Position numbers and translations under genes: made by a program
Part shown: piece by piece, positions 27,613-36,235 of the stretch
How positions within the stretch are numbered: the first letter of the stretch is position 1
How the letters are laid out: every line of letters starts with the position of its first letter
The notes under the pieces: model-generated
Seen by the model: only the letters and a program-made list of their open reading frames with translations
Told to the model about the DNA's origin: nothing
Database searches by the model: none
Assembly: GCA_963731205.1 (NCBI GenBank)
Contig: CAVSUJ010000001.1
Span: 434,001-498,000 of the forward strand
Length of the DNA stretch: 64,000 nt
Direction of reading: 5' to 3'
Origin: DATAZK01 sp963731205
GTDB lineage: Bacteria; Actinomycetota; Actinomycetes; Frankiales; Frankiaceae

Positions 27613-29034
27613 ATGGCGACCGAGTCTCTGCCCGCTCAGCCCAACGTGGAGCAGCTGCGCAAGCAGGCCCGTGATGCGCAGCGCGGCGCGCCTGCGCCGT
27701 ACCCGTTGAGCGCTGCGCAACGCGACGTAGCGCGTCGCTACGGGTTTGCCAGTTGGGCGCGGCTCAAGCGTCACGTCGAGGCCCTCACGAGTCGCACTTG
27801 GGTGCTTGCCGAGGCGCCGGAGGACGAGCCGTCCGCTGACCGGCTGGTACGGCTCGCCTGCCTGAACTACGGCACCGACGCGCCCGCAGACCGTCGGACC
27901 GCCGTCCAGATGTGGCGGCAGCAGCCGCAGCTCTCGGCGGACAGCCTGGCGGCAGCAGTCGTCTGTGGTGACGTGTCGCAGGTGCGCCGCCGGTTGTCGG
28001 CATCTCCCGGTGCGGCGTCGGCAGAGACCGGACCGTTTGCGTGGCCGCCGCTGATGTACGCCGCGTACAGCCGGCTCGATGCCGGCTTGGACAGCGCGCT
28101 CGGGACGGTGGCGCTCTTGCTCGCCGAAGGCGCAGATCCCAATGACGGCAGGTTCTTTTCGGGTCTGCCGACCCCGTTCACGGTCCTGACGGGAGTGTTC
28201 GGTGGAGGCGAGAGCGATCAGCCGCCGCACCCGTACTCCATCGAGCTGGCACGCGTGCTGTTGCGGGCCGGCGCCGATCCGAACGACGGTCAGACTTTGT
28301 ACAACCGCATGTTCCGGCCCGAGAACGACTTTCTCGAAGTGCTGCTGGCCTTCGGGCTCGGCCAGGGGGACGGCGGTCCCTGGCGGCGGCTGCTGCCCGA
28401 CCTGCTGCCCACTCCCCCCGCCCTGCTGCGAAGTTTGCTCGGCTGGGCGGTCACCCATGACCAGCGCGATCGCGTCGCGTTGCTGGCGCGTCATGGCGTC
28501 GATGTCGTCAGTCCGCTGGCGGGCGGTGAGACGCCGATCGCGGCCGCACTGCGCAACGGATTCCGTGAGCTGGCGCAGGACCTGCGGGCGTTGGGCGCCG
28601 ACCAGCCGCATCTGCCGCCCATAGAAGCTTTCGTCGCCGATGCGTTGGCGGGGGACGCTGTGGCTGTGCGCGCCGCCTCGCCGGAGGTCGTCGCCGGGGC
28701 CCGCAAAGCGCGACCCGGCCTCATCGCCTGGGCGGCCGGCCAGGGCCGGGTCGCCGCCGTCGAACTGCTGGTCGCTGCCGGCTTCGACGTCAATGCCCGG
28801 GGTCGCGGCGACGTCCCGGTCGAGCAACGCTGGCAGACCGGATTGCACACCGCCGTGGAGCGCGGCGACGCGTCGATGGTGCGCGCTCTCCTGTCGCTCG
28901 GGGCAGATCCGTCGCGCCGAGACAAGCGTTTCGATGCCACGCCTCTGGACTGGGCCCACCACCTTGAACGTCCCGAAATGGCCGTGTTGTTCGATGACAC
29001 GGAAGTGACCGACCTGTCCGATGAGGAGCAGTGA
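27613..29034 (+). CDS. Ankyrin-repeat protein
   Basis: 473 residues from the ATG at 27613, preceded by AAGGAGG. An N-terminal segment contains YGFASWARLKRHVEAL, often seen at the front of actinobacterial ankyrin proteins. Several ankyrin units follow, with LLLAEGADPNDG, LLRAGADPNDG, LARHGVDVVS, LVAAGFDVNARG and LLSLGADPSRRD. No signal peptide or membrane helix, so it is a cytosolic protein-interaction scaffold. It is directly followed (stop TGA, then ATG) by an alpha/beta hydrolase, suggesting a functional pair. Expression is probably gated by the upstream hairpin. Confidence 0.88.
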   Translation: MATESLPAQPNVEQLRKQARDAQRGAPAPYPLSAAQRDVARRYGFASWARLKRHVEALTSRTWVLAEAPEDEPSADRLVRLACLNYGTDAPADRRTAVQMWRQQPQLSADSLAAAVVCGDVSQVRRRLSASPGAASAETGPFAWPPLMYAAYSRLDAGLDSALGTVALLLAEGADPNDGRFFSGLPTPFTVLTGVFGGGESDQPPHPYSIELARVLLRAGADPNDGQTLYNRMFRPENDFLEVLLAFGLGQGDGGPWRRLLPDLLPTPPALLRSLLGWAVTHDQRDRVALLARHGVDVVSPLAGGETPIAAALRNGFRELAQDLRALGADQPHLPPIEAFVADALAGDAVAVRAASPEVVAGARKARPGLIAWAAGQGRVAAVELLVAAGFDVNARGRGDVPVEQRWQTGLHTAVERGDASMVRALLSLGADPSRRDKRFDATPLDWAHHLERPEMAVLFDDTEVTDLSDEEQ

Positions 29035-29790
29035 ATGGGCTACGTCGACGTCGCAGGAATGCAGGTCTGGCACGAGGTGAGCGGCGAGGGTGATCCCCTC
29101 GTGCTGCTGCACGGCGGGTTCGCCTCGGCCTCCTCGTTCTTCGAGCAGACGCCGGTGCTTTCGGCCGCCGGCTATCGGGTCTACGTGCCCGAGCGCCGCG
29201 CTCACGGGCACACCCGTGACGTCGAGGGCCCCATCACGTACTCGGTGATGGCCGACGACACGATCGCGTACCTGGAGACCGCCGTGCAGGCTCCGGCGCA
29301 TCTGATCGGCTGGAGCGACGGGGCCGTCGTCGCCCTGCTGGTGGCGCTGCGACGGCCGGAACTCGTCGCCCGGATGGTCCTGATCGGCCAGTACTACAAC
29401 TCCAGCGGCAAGACCGACAACCCGCTGACCGACGAACTGCTGAAGCTGGACAACGAGACGACCGGCTTCCTGCGGCAGATGTATGCGGCCGAATCCCCCG
29501 ACGGCGTCGAGCATTTTCCGATCGTCCACGCGAAAATGGTGGAGATGTTCCGCACCGAGCCGGAGCTCGATCTGGAAACCTTGCGAGGCGTCGCGACGCC
29601 CACCCTCGTCCTGCAGGGCGACCGTGACGAGGTGACCATCGAGCACAGTCAACTGGTCGCCGACACGCTCGCGAACGGCCGGCTCGCGGTGCTACCAGGC
29701 ACGCACATGCTGCCGCTGGAAAGTCCTGACGTGGTCAATGCCTTGCTCATCTCGTTTCTGCGCGGCGACCCGCCGGAGCCGGGATTCTGA
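29035..29790 (+). CDS. Alpha/beta hydrolase
   Basis: 251 residues. The oxyanion region is VLLHGGFASA, the nucleophile elbow GWSDGA (Ser), the acid QGDRDEV (Asp) and the catalytic His in GTHMLP. The sequence YVDVAGMQVWHEVSGEGDP at the start fits small esterase/haloperoxidase-like members. The ATG follows the ankyrin stop with no gap, so the two are coupled. Substrate unknown. The stop abuts the stop of the opposing aminotransferase. Confidence 0.9.
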   Translation: MGYVDVAGMQVWHEVSGEGDPLVLLHGGFASASSFFEQTPVLSAAGYRVYVPERRAHGHTRDVEGPITYSVMADDTIAYLETAVQAPAHLIGWSDGAVVALLVALRRPELVARMVLIGQYYNSSGKTDNPLTDELLKLDNETTGFLRQMYAAESPDGVEHFPIVHAKMVEMFRTEPELDLETLRGVATPTLVLQGDRDEVTIEHSQLVADTLANGRLAVLPGTHMLPLESPDVVNALLISFLRGDPPEPGF

Positions 29791-30951
29791 TCATCCGAAC
29801 GCCACCCGGAACCGCTCCCCCAGGTCATCGAGCCGTTCCACCGGTTCGTTCGCGAACACCAGGCGCAGGTAGCGCTCCCCGCTCGGTCCCCATCCGTTCA
29901 TCGGCGTGGCGGCGACCTGAGCCCGCTCGAACAACAGCCTCGACGCCTCCCCCGGCGTGATGCCCATTGCCGCGGTGTCGATGAGGATCGACCATCCGCC
30001 CTGCGGTGGCACACACGGATAGTGCTGCAATTGTTGGAGAATCAGCTCACAGCGCTGCTGCCAGACGGCTGTCGCCGCGGCTACGTCGGCTTGGGCGTCA
30101 GGGGCGCAGAGCGCGGCGGCGACCGCTTGCTGGGCGATGCCCACCTGGCAGACGACGTTGGTCATGCCGACGAGTCCGACGTCGCCCATGATGGGCGGCG
30201 GCCCGACCACCCAGCCGACCCGCCAGCCGATCATGCGCAGCTCCTTGGACGCGGAGCCCACGGTGATGGTTCGCTCGCGCAGGCCCGGCTCAGACGCAGG
30301 ATGCGCGGGCGGCTTCCCGTCGAAGCGGATGCGCTCCATCGCGGCGTTGTAGATGACCCACGCACCATGGCGTTGCACCGGATCCGCCAGCGCCGCGAAG
30401 TGGGAGTGGTCGAGCACGGCACCGCTCGGCATCGCCGGTCCCATCAGGAGAACCGCCGCCGTCTGAGGTCCGACGGCGGCGGCGAGCTCCTCCGGATCGG
30501 TGGCCCAGCCGCCGGCCGTCGCAGTCATCGCCACGTGCCTCGGCACTGCCCCGGCGAGGCGGATCCGGTTGACCAGTCCCGCGTAGATCGGGTCGGCGAT
30601 CACCACTTCCTGGCCTGGCTCGACCGTCGCCAGCAGGACGTTGAGGATGCCGTTCAATCCACCCGCCGTGCTGACGCAACTTGACCGCGGATCGTAGGAA
30701 ACACCCGCGATCGAACTGACGTGCGCCGCAGCGGCTTCCCGGAGGCCGAGCTGGCCCTGGAACGGGAGGTAGCTGTTGGCGCTGTCGTCGTCGATCGCCA
30801 GCCGGGTCGCCTCGAGGGCGACCGCGGGAGGGCGAAGGTCGGTGTCGAGATTCTCCAGCCGCAGGAAGCGGGGATCGCCGGCGGCGTCGGCAGCATCGCC
30901 GACCTTGTCCACCCCGATTCCCGGGATGTCACGCAACCGCGATACCGACAT
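29791..30951 (-). CDS. Aminotransferase class I/II-like protein with altered PLP site
   Basis: 386 residues of the fold-type I aminotransferase family, with the PLP-lysine segment GSASKELRMIGWRVGW and RLVFAN near the end. Three usual cofactor contacts differ. The NPxNPTG motif reads GPAMPSG (Asn to Met), and the D-E-A-Y segment after the beta-strand reads YNAAMERIRF, so the Asp that holds the pyridine nitrogen is Asn and the Tyr is Met. Activity may therefore be unusual or lost. It starts 28 bp after the exporter gene stop and is probably cotranscribed with it. Confidence 0.85.
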   Translation of the reverse strand: MSVSRLRDIPGIGVDKVGDAADAAGDPRFLRLENLDTDLRPPAVALEATRLAIDDDSANSYLPFQGQLGLREAAAAHVSSIAGVSYDPRSSCVSTAGGLNGILNVLLATVEPGQEVVIADPIYAGLVNRIRLAGAVPRHVAMTATAGGWATDPEELAAAVGPQTAAVLLMGPAMPSGAVLDHSHFAALADPVQRHGAWVIYNAAMERIRFDGKPPAHPASEPGLRERTITVGSASKELRMIGWRVGWVVGPPPIMGDVGLVGMTNVVCQVGIAQQAVAAALCAPDAQADVAAATAVWQQRCELILQQLQHYPCVPPQGGWSILIDTAAMGITPGEASRLLFERAQVAATPMNGWGPSGERYLRLVFANEPVERLDDLGERFRVAFG

Positions 30952-30979
30952 GTTCGCCCTCCCTTGATGCTGTCAGCCG

Positions 30980-32518
30980 TCAGGCAGCAGCATCGCTGGT
31001 CGCGTACTCCATGACGGGCTCGGGTTCGGCGATCGCCACGGGCGGGTTCGGGCGACGGCGGACCAGCAGCACGATCACGGTGAACGCGACGGCAAGGAAC
31101 ACCGCAGATCCGGTGAGGGCGCTGCCGACGGCGTGCGCGAGGTTGTGCTGCGCAGACGTCTGCGGCGTGGCATCGGCCAGCGGATGGCGTGCCGCTGAAC
31201 GACTTGCCGCCCCGAAGATCGTGACCATCACGGCAAGTCCGATGGCGGCCCCGATCTGCTGGGCGACGTTCACCAGCCCCGAAGCGGCGCCCGCGTCACG
31301 CTGGTCGACGCCCTCGATCGAGGCGGCCGTCAGCGGGATGAGTGCTATCCCGATGCCCGAGCCGAGCAACACCATCGGCAAGGCGATCTGCGGGAAGTAC
31401 TGGGTCTGCGCGCCGAGCCGGCTGAGCCAGGTCATGCCGGTGACGGCAAGGCCCACTCCCCCGGCCATCAGCTGGATGCTGCTGAACCGCGCGCTGAGCT
31501 TGGGAACCACCTGGACCATGGTGAACATCAGCGCGGTCATCGGCAGGAACGCGATCCCGGTCTCCAGCGGCGAGTAGTCGCGTACTCCCTGCAGGTACTG
31601 CGTGATGAAGAAGAAGAACGAGAACATCCCGCCGAGGATCAGCAGCCGGGCAAGGTAGGAACCGGCGCGGGAGCGGTCGGCGAACAGCCGCAGCGGGGTG
31701 ATGGGCTGCTCGGCCCGCAGCTCGGTCATGACGAACGCGCTGAGCAGCGCGGCGCCGGCCACGAAGGACCCGATCGTGCCGCGGTCGCTCCATCCGTCGG
31801 AGGCGGCGCGCACGAACGCGTAGACGATCGCCGTCATGCCCAGCGTCGAGGTGACCGCACCGGTGATGTCGAACCGGCCGGGACGCGGCTCGGTCTCCGG
31901 CAGGAAGCGCGGCGCCAGGGCGACAAGGGCGATGCCGACGGGGACGTTGATGAAGAACCCCCAGCGCCAGGAGAGCGCGCTGGTGAGAAGCCCCCCGAGC
32001 ACGAGCCCGACGCTGCTGCCGGCGCCGGAGATGGAGCTGTAGAAGCCGACCGCCCGGGCCCGCTCGCGTCCGCTGGTGAACGTCATCATCAGCAGGGCCA
32101 GCGTGGACGGGGCGGCGACGGCGGCCGCCGTTCCCTGTACCGCACGGGCGATGAGCAGCCAGCTCGCGGATTGGGCGAGCCCGCCCATGAGCGAGGCGAG
32201 GGTGAAGACGGCGATGCCGGCAACGAAGACCCGCCTGCGGCCGAGGATGTCGCCGGCGCGCGCGCCGAGCAGCAGCAGTCCCCCGAAGGTGAGGGTGTAG
32301 GCGTTCTGCACCCAGCTCAGGCCGGTGGACGAGAAGTGGAGGGACTCGTGGATCTTCGGCAGCGCGGTGATGACGACCGACGCGTCGAGAATGATCATCA
32401 ATTGGCAGGTCAGGATCAGGATGAGCACGACGAGCGGCGAACCGGGCGCGTGTGGCGCCCTCCGGACGTGGCGCGCGGTGGGGGCTTTCGGAGAGAGAAT
32501 CGAAAGGCGTGAGGACAT
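30980..32518 (-). CDS. MFS drug exporter, DHA2 (EmrB/QacA) family
   Basis: 512 residues with 14 predicted helices. LDASVVITALP in helix 1 is motif D1, and GARAGDILGRRRVF between helices 2 and 3 is motif A. The antiporter motif C region is GAGSSVGLVLGG. The family exports cationic or hydrophobic compounds by proton antiport. It is divergent from a TetR gene with a 38-bp perfect palindrome between them, so TetR control is very likely. Downstream it shares a transcript with the aminotransferase gene. Confidence 0.93.
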   Translation of the reverse strand: MSSRLSILSPKAPTARHVRRAPHAPGSPLVVLILILTCQLMIILDASVVITALPKIHESLHFSSTGLSWVQNAYTLTFGGLLLLGARAGDILGRRRVFVAGIAVFTLASLMGGLAQSASWLLIARAVQGTAAAVAAPSTLALLMMTFTSGRERARAVGFYSSISGAGSSVGLVLGGLLTSALSWRWGFFINVPVGIALVALAPRFLPETEPRPGRFDITGAVTSTLGMTAIVYAFVRAASDGWSDRGTIGSFVAGAALLSAFVMTELRAEQPITPLRLFADRSRAGSYLARLLILGGMFSFFFFITQYLQGVRDYSPLETGIAFLPMTALMFTMVQVVPKLSARFSSIQLMAGGVGLAVTGMTWLSRLGAQTQYFPQIALPMVLLGSGIGIALIPLTAASIEGVDQRDAGAASGLVNVAQQIGAAIGLAVMVTIFGAASRSAARHPLADATPQTSAQHNLAHAVGSALTGSAVFLAVAFTVIVLLVRRRPNPPVAIAEPEPVMEYATSDAAA

Positions 32519-32561
32519 GGGTAAGGAACCCTTCGCGCAGAGCGTTGGAAAGTACTAAAGT

Positions 32562-32599
32562 GGAGGCCTCCCTCCGTAACTATACGGAGGGGTGCCTCC
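32562..32599. promoter_or_regulatory. 38-bp perfect palindromic operator (TetR type)
   Basis: Nested arms: GGAGGC (32562-32567) with GCCTCC (32594-32599), and CCCTCCGTA (32570-32578) with TACGGAGGG (32583-32591), centred on ACTA with CT/GT spacers. It sits midway between the divergent exporter and TetR starts. Confidence 0.85.
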
Positions 32600-32628
32600 G
32601 GTAGCAAGTGAAAAGAGGTCCGGGTTCG

Positions 32629-33222
32629 ATGACGAGCGCGGGAACGGTGCCCGAGGTTCTTGCTCGGCGACCGAAGCGAGCGGATGCGCGGCGCAACTAT
32701 CAGCTGCTCCTGGACGCTGCCCGTGATGCCTTCGCCGAGGGCGGGGTCTCCACGTCATTGGAGGACATCGCCCGTCGCGCCGGGGTCGGCATCGGCACGC
32801 TTTACCGCCACTTCCCCACCCGCCAAGACCTGTTCGAGGCCGTGTACGTCAACGAGGTCGAGACGCTGTGCCAGTCCGCTGCGGGGCTGCAGGCGCTGCG
32901 TCCCTGGGATGCGCTGGTGACGTGGTTGCGCGGGGTGGTGCGTTACGCGGCGACGAAGCGGGCCATTGCCGAGGAGCTGACCGCGTCCGGAAGCAACTCG
33001 TCCGAGCTGTTCAAGACCTGCCGGCAGGAGATCATGAAGGCCGGCGGGCCGTTGCTGAGACGAGCCCAGGATGCAGGCGTCGCCCGTCCTGACGCGAACT
33101 TCGACGACGTCCTGCGCATGATCAGCGGAATGACCATGGTCGCGTTCGTGGAGCCGGGGCAGATGGAACGCGTCCTCGACATGGCCTTCGACGGCCTGCG
33201 GCGTCAGCCCACAGTGGACTGA
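32629..33222 (+). CDS. TetR family regulator of the divergent exporter
   Basis: 197 residues from the ATG at 32629 (AGAGGT upstream); a GTG at 32608 is an alternative. The N-terminal helix-turn-helix is TSLEDIARRAGVGIGTLYRHFPTRQDLFEAVY. The C-terminal part is an all-helical ligand domain of the type annotated as SbtR-like. It faces the MFS gene across the 38-bp palindrome and most likely represses both directions until an exported compound binds. Confidence 0.92.
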   Translation: MTSAGTVPEVLARRPKRADARRNYQLLLDAARDAFAEGGVSTSLEDIARRAGVGIGTLYRHFPTRQDLFEAVYVNEVETLCQSAAGLQALRPWDALVTWLRGVVRYAATKRAIAEELTASGSNSSELFKTCRQEIMKAGGPLLRRAQDAGVARPDANFDDVLRMISGMTMVAFVEPGQMERVLDMAFDGLRRQPTVD

Positions 33223-33317
33223 ACCCTCCCCGGCTCGCGGCGCCAGTGGATGGGCGCCAGATGTGACGCGCAAACGGTGGCGCTGAGCGTTTCGGGCGTC
33301 GTGCTGCGCCCGGAGTA

Positions 33318-33431
33318 CCTGGCGCCACCATCTCCCGGTGCTACAGCCCCCGCAGAACCTGGCGCCAGGTAGCGCGGCGCCCGGCGCCACCATCTCAGGG
33401 GGTCCTGGCACCCGCAGAACCTGGCGCCAGT
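33318..33431. repeat. Two TGGCGCCA-bounded repeats in reverse orientation (locus C)
   Basis: One unit of 52 bp at 33318-33369 and one of about 50 bp at 33382-33431 have the same layout as locus A but on the opposite strand. Read on the minus strand both contain TTCTGCGGG, a stem-loop centre (GGTGCTACAGCCCC on the plus strand in one, GGTCCTGGCACCC in the other) and GAGATGGTGGCGCC. Less complete TGGCGC words lie at 33239-33282. Apart from these and the operator at 33505, the 33223-33549 gap holds no gene. Confidence 0.85.
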
Positions 33432-33504
33432 TTCCCGTGGCCTCGCGCCCAGCCCGCGCCTGACAAGCGGGAATAGGGTTCCGGCCTCCGACGTTGGGCG
33501 CCAT

Positions 33505-33526
33505 ATCCGTACGGATGTACGGATGT
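33505..33526. promoter_or_regulatory. ArsR-type operator candidate upstream of the permease
   Basis: ATCCGTACGGAT (33505-33516) is a perfect 12-bp palindrome, and ACGGATGT occurs twice in tandem (33511-33518 and 33519-33526). It lies 24 bp upstream of the permease start, where a metal-sensing ArsR regulator encoded in the same operon could bind. Confidence 0.6.
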
Positions 33527-33549
33527 AGAGTGTTTCGCGGAGGTGTTCG

Positions 33550-34824
33550 GTGGACTTCTTCGCGGGTGTCTGGCACGGCCTGGACGAGGCGTTCTTCATG
33601 TTCTGGGAGACGCTCTGGGCGCTGGTGCTCGGATTCGCGCTGTCCGGTGCGGTGCAGGCGTTCGCGTCGCGACGCGAGATGCGCCGTGCCCTTGGTGACC
33701 ATCGCCCGGCGACGCTGGCGAAGGCGTCGCTGTTCGGCATCGTCAGCTCGTCGTGCTCGTACGCTTCGTCGGCGCTGGCGAAGAGCCTGTTCTCGCGGGG
33801 TGCCGATTTCACGTCGTCGATCGTCTTCATGGTCGCCAGCACGAATCTGGTGGTGGAACTCGGCATCGTGTTGTGGCTGCTGATCGGATGGCAGTTCGCG
33901 CTGGCCGAATTCGTCGGCGGCGCCATCATGATTGTTCTTCTTGGCCTGGTGCTGCCGCGCGCGATTCCTGAACGCTGGCTGGTCGATGCTCGCGCCCGCC
34001 TCGATCCGGGGGCCGAAAACCTCGATGCAGCAGGCGAATCCGAGCCGCTGCGGCAGCGGCTGCGCTCACGGCGCGGCTGGTCCGACGCGTCCGGCTACAC
34101 CATCAGCGACCTCGGCATGCTGCGCCGCGAACTGGTGATCGGGTTCGTCATCGCCGGTTTCCTTTCGGCGCTCGTGCCGGGAAGTTTCTGGCAGTCGCTG
34201 TTCATCACCGGCCACGGCTTCTGGTCCAGCTTGCAAAACGTCGTCCTGGGTCCGTTCCTGGCCATCATCAGCTTCGTCTGCAGCATCGGAAACGTCCCGC
34301 TGGCGGCGGCACTCTGGCACGGCGGCAGCAGCTTCGGCGGGGTGGTCAGCTTCATCTTCGCCGACCTGATCACGCTGCCGCTGCTGCTGATCTACCGCAA
34401 GTACTTCGGCGGCGCGATCACCCTGCGGCTGCTGGGGATTCTGTGGACGGTGATGAGCATCGGCGGGCTCGCTGTCGAGTACCTGTTCAGGGCGGTGCAC
34501 ATCCCCGAGCCGGCCCGCCCCGAGGTAGTGGCTCGTACCGGCTTCGAGTGGAACTACACCACCGTGCTGAACCTGATCGCGCTCCTCGCGTTCGCCGTCA
34601 TCTACCGGCTCTACCGCACCCGCGACGTCGCCGATGCGTCGAGCGCGTACGCGAAGGATCCGAACTGCGGGATGCAGGTCGAGAAGGCGAATGCGGGTGC
34701 GACGGCGACGCGTGACGGCGAGCAGTTCTGGTTCTGCTGCGACGGTTGCCGAGATGCGTTTCTGGCCGAGCCGGCTCGGGCTGAGCCAATGACGGAATGG
34801 GCGGGTCACCATGACCATCACTGA
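33550..34824 (+). CDS. UPF0718-type permease fused to a C-terminal YHS domain
   Basis: 424 residues, GTG start with GGAGG seven bases upstream. Eight or so membrane helices carry the permease motifs SSSCSYASSALAKSLF (a Cys in the membrane) and VCSIGNVPLAAALWHGG. From about residue 368 a YHS-like metal-binding domain follows (KDPNCGMQV, then FWFCCDGCRDAFL), ending in a HHDHH tail. Relatives include arsenical and metalloid permeases such as ArsP. The fused YHS and the adjoining ArsR and CDF genes suggest metal or metalloid export. Its stop overlaps the ArsR start by 14 bp. Confidence 0.88.
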   Translation: MDFFAGVWHGLDEAFFMFWETLWALVLGFALSGAVQAFASRREMRRALGDHRPATLAKASLFGIVSSSCSYASSALAKSLFSRGADFTSSIVFMVASTNLVVELGIVLWLLIGWQFALAEFVGGAIMIVLLGLVLPRAIPERWLVDARARLDPGAENLDAAGESEPLRQRLRSRRGWSDASGYTISDLGMLRRELVIGFVIAGFLSALVPGSFWQSLFITGHGFWSSLQNVVLGPFLAIISFVCSIGNVPLAAALWHGGSSFGGVVSFIFADLITLPLLLIYRKYFGGAITLRLLGILWTVMSIGGLAVEYLFRAVHIPEPARPEVVARTGFEWNYTTVLNLIALLAFAVIYRLYRTRDVADASSAYAKDPNCGMQVEKANAGATATRDGEQFWFCCDGCRDAFLAEPARAEPMTEWAGHHDHH

Positions 34825-35185
34825 TCACGACCACCCGATCGATCCCAAGCGAGTGGCGCAGGCGCAGACCCGGCTGCCTTCGCAGGAGGACGCGAGCCGG
34901 CTGACGAGCCTGCTCAGCCTGATGGCCGATCCCGTGCGCATCCGGCTGATCTACGCGCTCGACGTGGTCGAGGAGCTGTGCGTCGGCGACCTCGCGCTCG
35001 CGCTCGGGGTGAGTGAGGACGCGGTCTCGTATGCGCTGCGGCTGCTTCGAACCGCGGGCCTGGTCGTCACACGAAAGGAGGGCCGGGTCGTCTACAACCG
35101 GCTGGCCGACGACTTCCCCGCTCCCCTTCGCGACCACTGCTTGCGCCAGCTCGTCGCGCTCACCCGCAGCGCCCCCGACGACTGA
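34811..35185 (+). CDS. ArsR/SmtB family metal-sensing repressor
   Basis: 124 residues with the winged helix SLMADPVRIRLIYALDVVEE...GDLALALGVSEDAVSYALRLLRTAGLV. The alpha-3 metal box reads ELCVGDL, so it keeps one of the two Cys of the classical ELCVCDL motif. The N-terminus (TDHDHP) offers His/Asp ligands, so a non-classical site is likely. It is translationally overlapped with the permease and probably represses the operon through the palindrome at 33505. Confidence 0.93.
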   Translation: MTITDHDHPIDPKRVAQAQTRLPSQEDASRLTSLLSLMADPVRIRLIYALDVVEELCVGDLALALGVSEDAVSYALRLLRTAGLVVTRKEGRVVYNRLADDFPAPLRDHCLRQLVALTRSAPDD

Positions 35186-35197
35186 CGCGGTGAAGGC

Positions 35198-36175
35198 TCA
35201 GTGGGCGCCGATCTCGTGACGGCCGTGGCTGCGGGGTTCGAACTGGAACGTCGAGTGTTCGACGTCGAAGTGCCCGACGAGGCATTCCTGGAGCTGATCG
35301 AGCAACTGGGGGGCGTGGCCGTCGGAGAAGCAACTCTCATCGAGCACCACGTGGGCTGACAGCGCGGGCAGGTCGGAGGTGACCGTCCAGACGTGGAGGT
35401 CGTGGACGTCGAGGACGTGCTCGGTCGCCATCAGGTGGGCCAGGATGTCGTCGAGGTCGAGGTTGCCCGGAGCGGCCTCCAGCAGGATCCGTCCGGAATC
35501 GCGTAGCAGGCCGTAGGCCGCCCGCAGCATGAGCGCCACCACGAGCAGCGACGCGACCGGGTCGGCGCGGGTCCAGCCGGTGGACAGGATGATGATCGCC
35601 GCGATGATCGTGCCGATGAAGCCGTAGAGATCGGTCACGACGTGCTTGTAGGCGCCCTCGACGTTGAGGCTCGACCGGTTGGCTTTAGCCAGGGAGCCCG
35701 CGGCGGCGACGTTGATGATCACCCCGACGATGGCGACCGCAAGGACCGCGCCACCTGTCACCTCATGGGGATGGATCAGCCGGCGGATGGCCTCGAAAGC
35801 GACGAGCGCGGAGACGACGAGCAAGGAGATGCCATTGCCTGCTGCCGAAAGGATTTCGGCGCGTTTCCAGCCCCAGGTCCAGGCGCCGCTCGCGGGCCGG
35901 GCGGCCAGCCGGATCGCCCACAGCGAGGCGCCGAGCGCGCCGATGTCGGAGAGCATGTGGCCGGCGTCGGAAAGCAGCGCCAGCGAGCCTGCCAGGAAGG
36001 CGACCGTGACCTCGATGACGAGGAAGACCGAGAGCAGTCCGAGCGAGATGAGCAAGTAGCGACGATCGGCGTCTGCGGAGATGCCGTGACTGTGGGGCTC
36101 CGCGTGCGCGTGGCTACCGTCGTGCTCGTGCTCCTCGCCGTGCGGGCGGCGAGGCTCCGGGTGTCCGTCGCTCAC
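35198..36175 (-). CDS. Cation diffusion facilitator (CzcD-like zinc/cadmium exporter)
   Basis: 325 residues with six membrane helices. The site-A residues lie in ALLSDAGHMLSDIGA (Asp, His, Asp) and YKHVVTDLYGFIG (His, Asp). The cytoplasmic ferredoxin-like domain follows (HVLDVHDLHVWTVTSDLPALSAHV). The N-terminus is very His-rich (EEHEHDGSHAHAEPHSHG), as in metal-buffering CDF proteins. GTG start. It is convergent with the ArsR gene, 12 bp apart, completing a metal-resistance module. Confidence 0.95.
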   Translation of the reverse strand: MSDGHPEPRRPHGEEHEHDGSHAHAEPHSHGISADADRRYLLISLGLLSVFLVIEVTVAFLAGSLALLSDAGHMLSDIGALGASLWAIRLAARPASGAWTWGWKRAEILSAAGNGISLLVVSALVAFEAIRRLIHPHEVTGGAVLAVAIVGVIINVAAAGSLAKANRSSLNVEGAYKHVVTDLYGFIGTIIAAIIILSTGWTRADPVASLLVVALMLRAAYGLLRDSGRILLEAAPGNLDLDDILAHLMATEHVLDVHDLHVWTVTSDLPALSAHVVLDESCFSDGHAPQLLDQLQECLVGHFDVEHSTFQFEPRSHGRHEIGAH

Positions 36176-36235
36176 ATGTTCACGGTAGACGAGCCGGCCT
36201 CAGCTGATCAGCAGCGTCGCCGATCGTTCAGCCAG

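Noticed and set aside
27154..29652. A very long minus-strand open frame opposite the ankyrin and hydrolase genes
   Set aside because: It is antisense to two genes with clear family motifs; long opposite frames are expected in GC-rich DNA, and its sequence is His/Arg/Gln-rich without domains.
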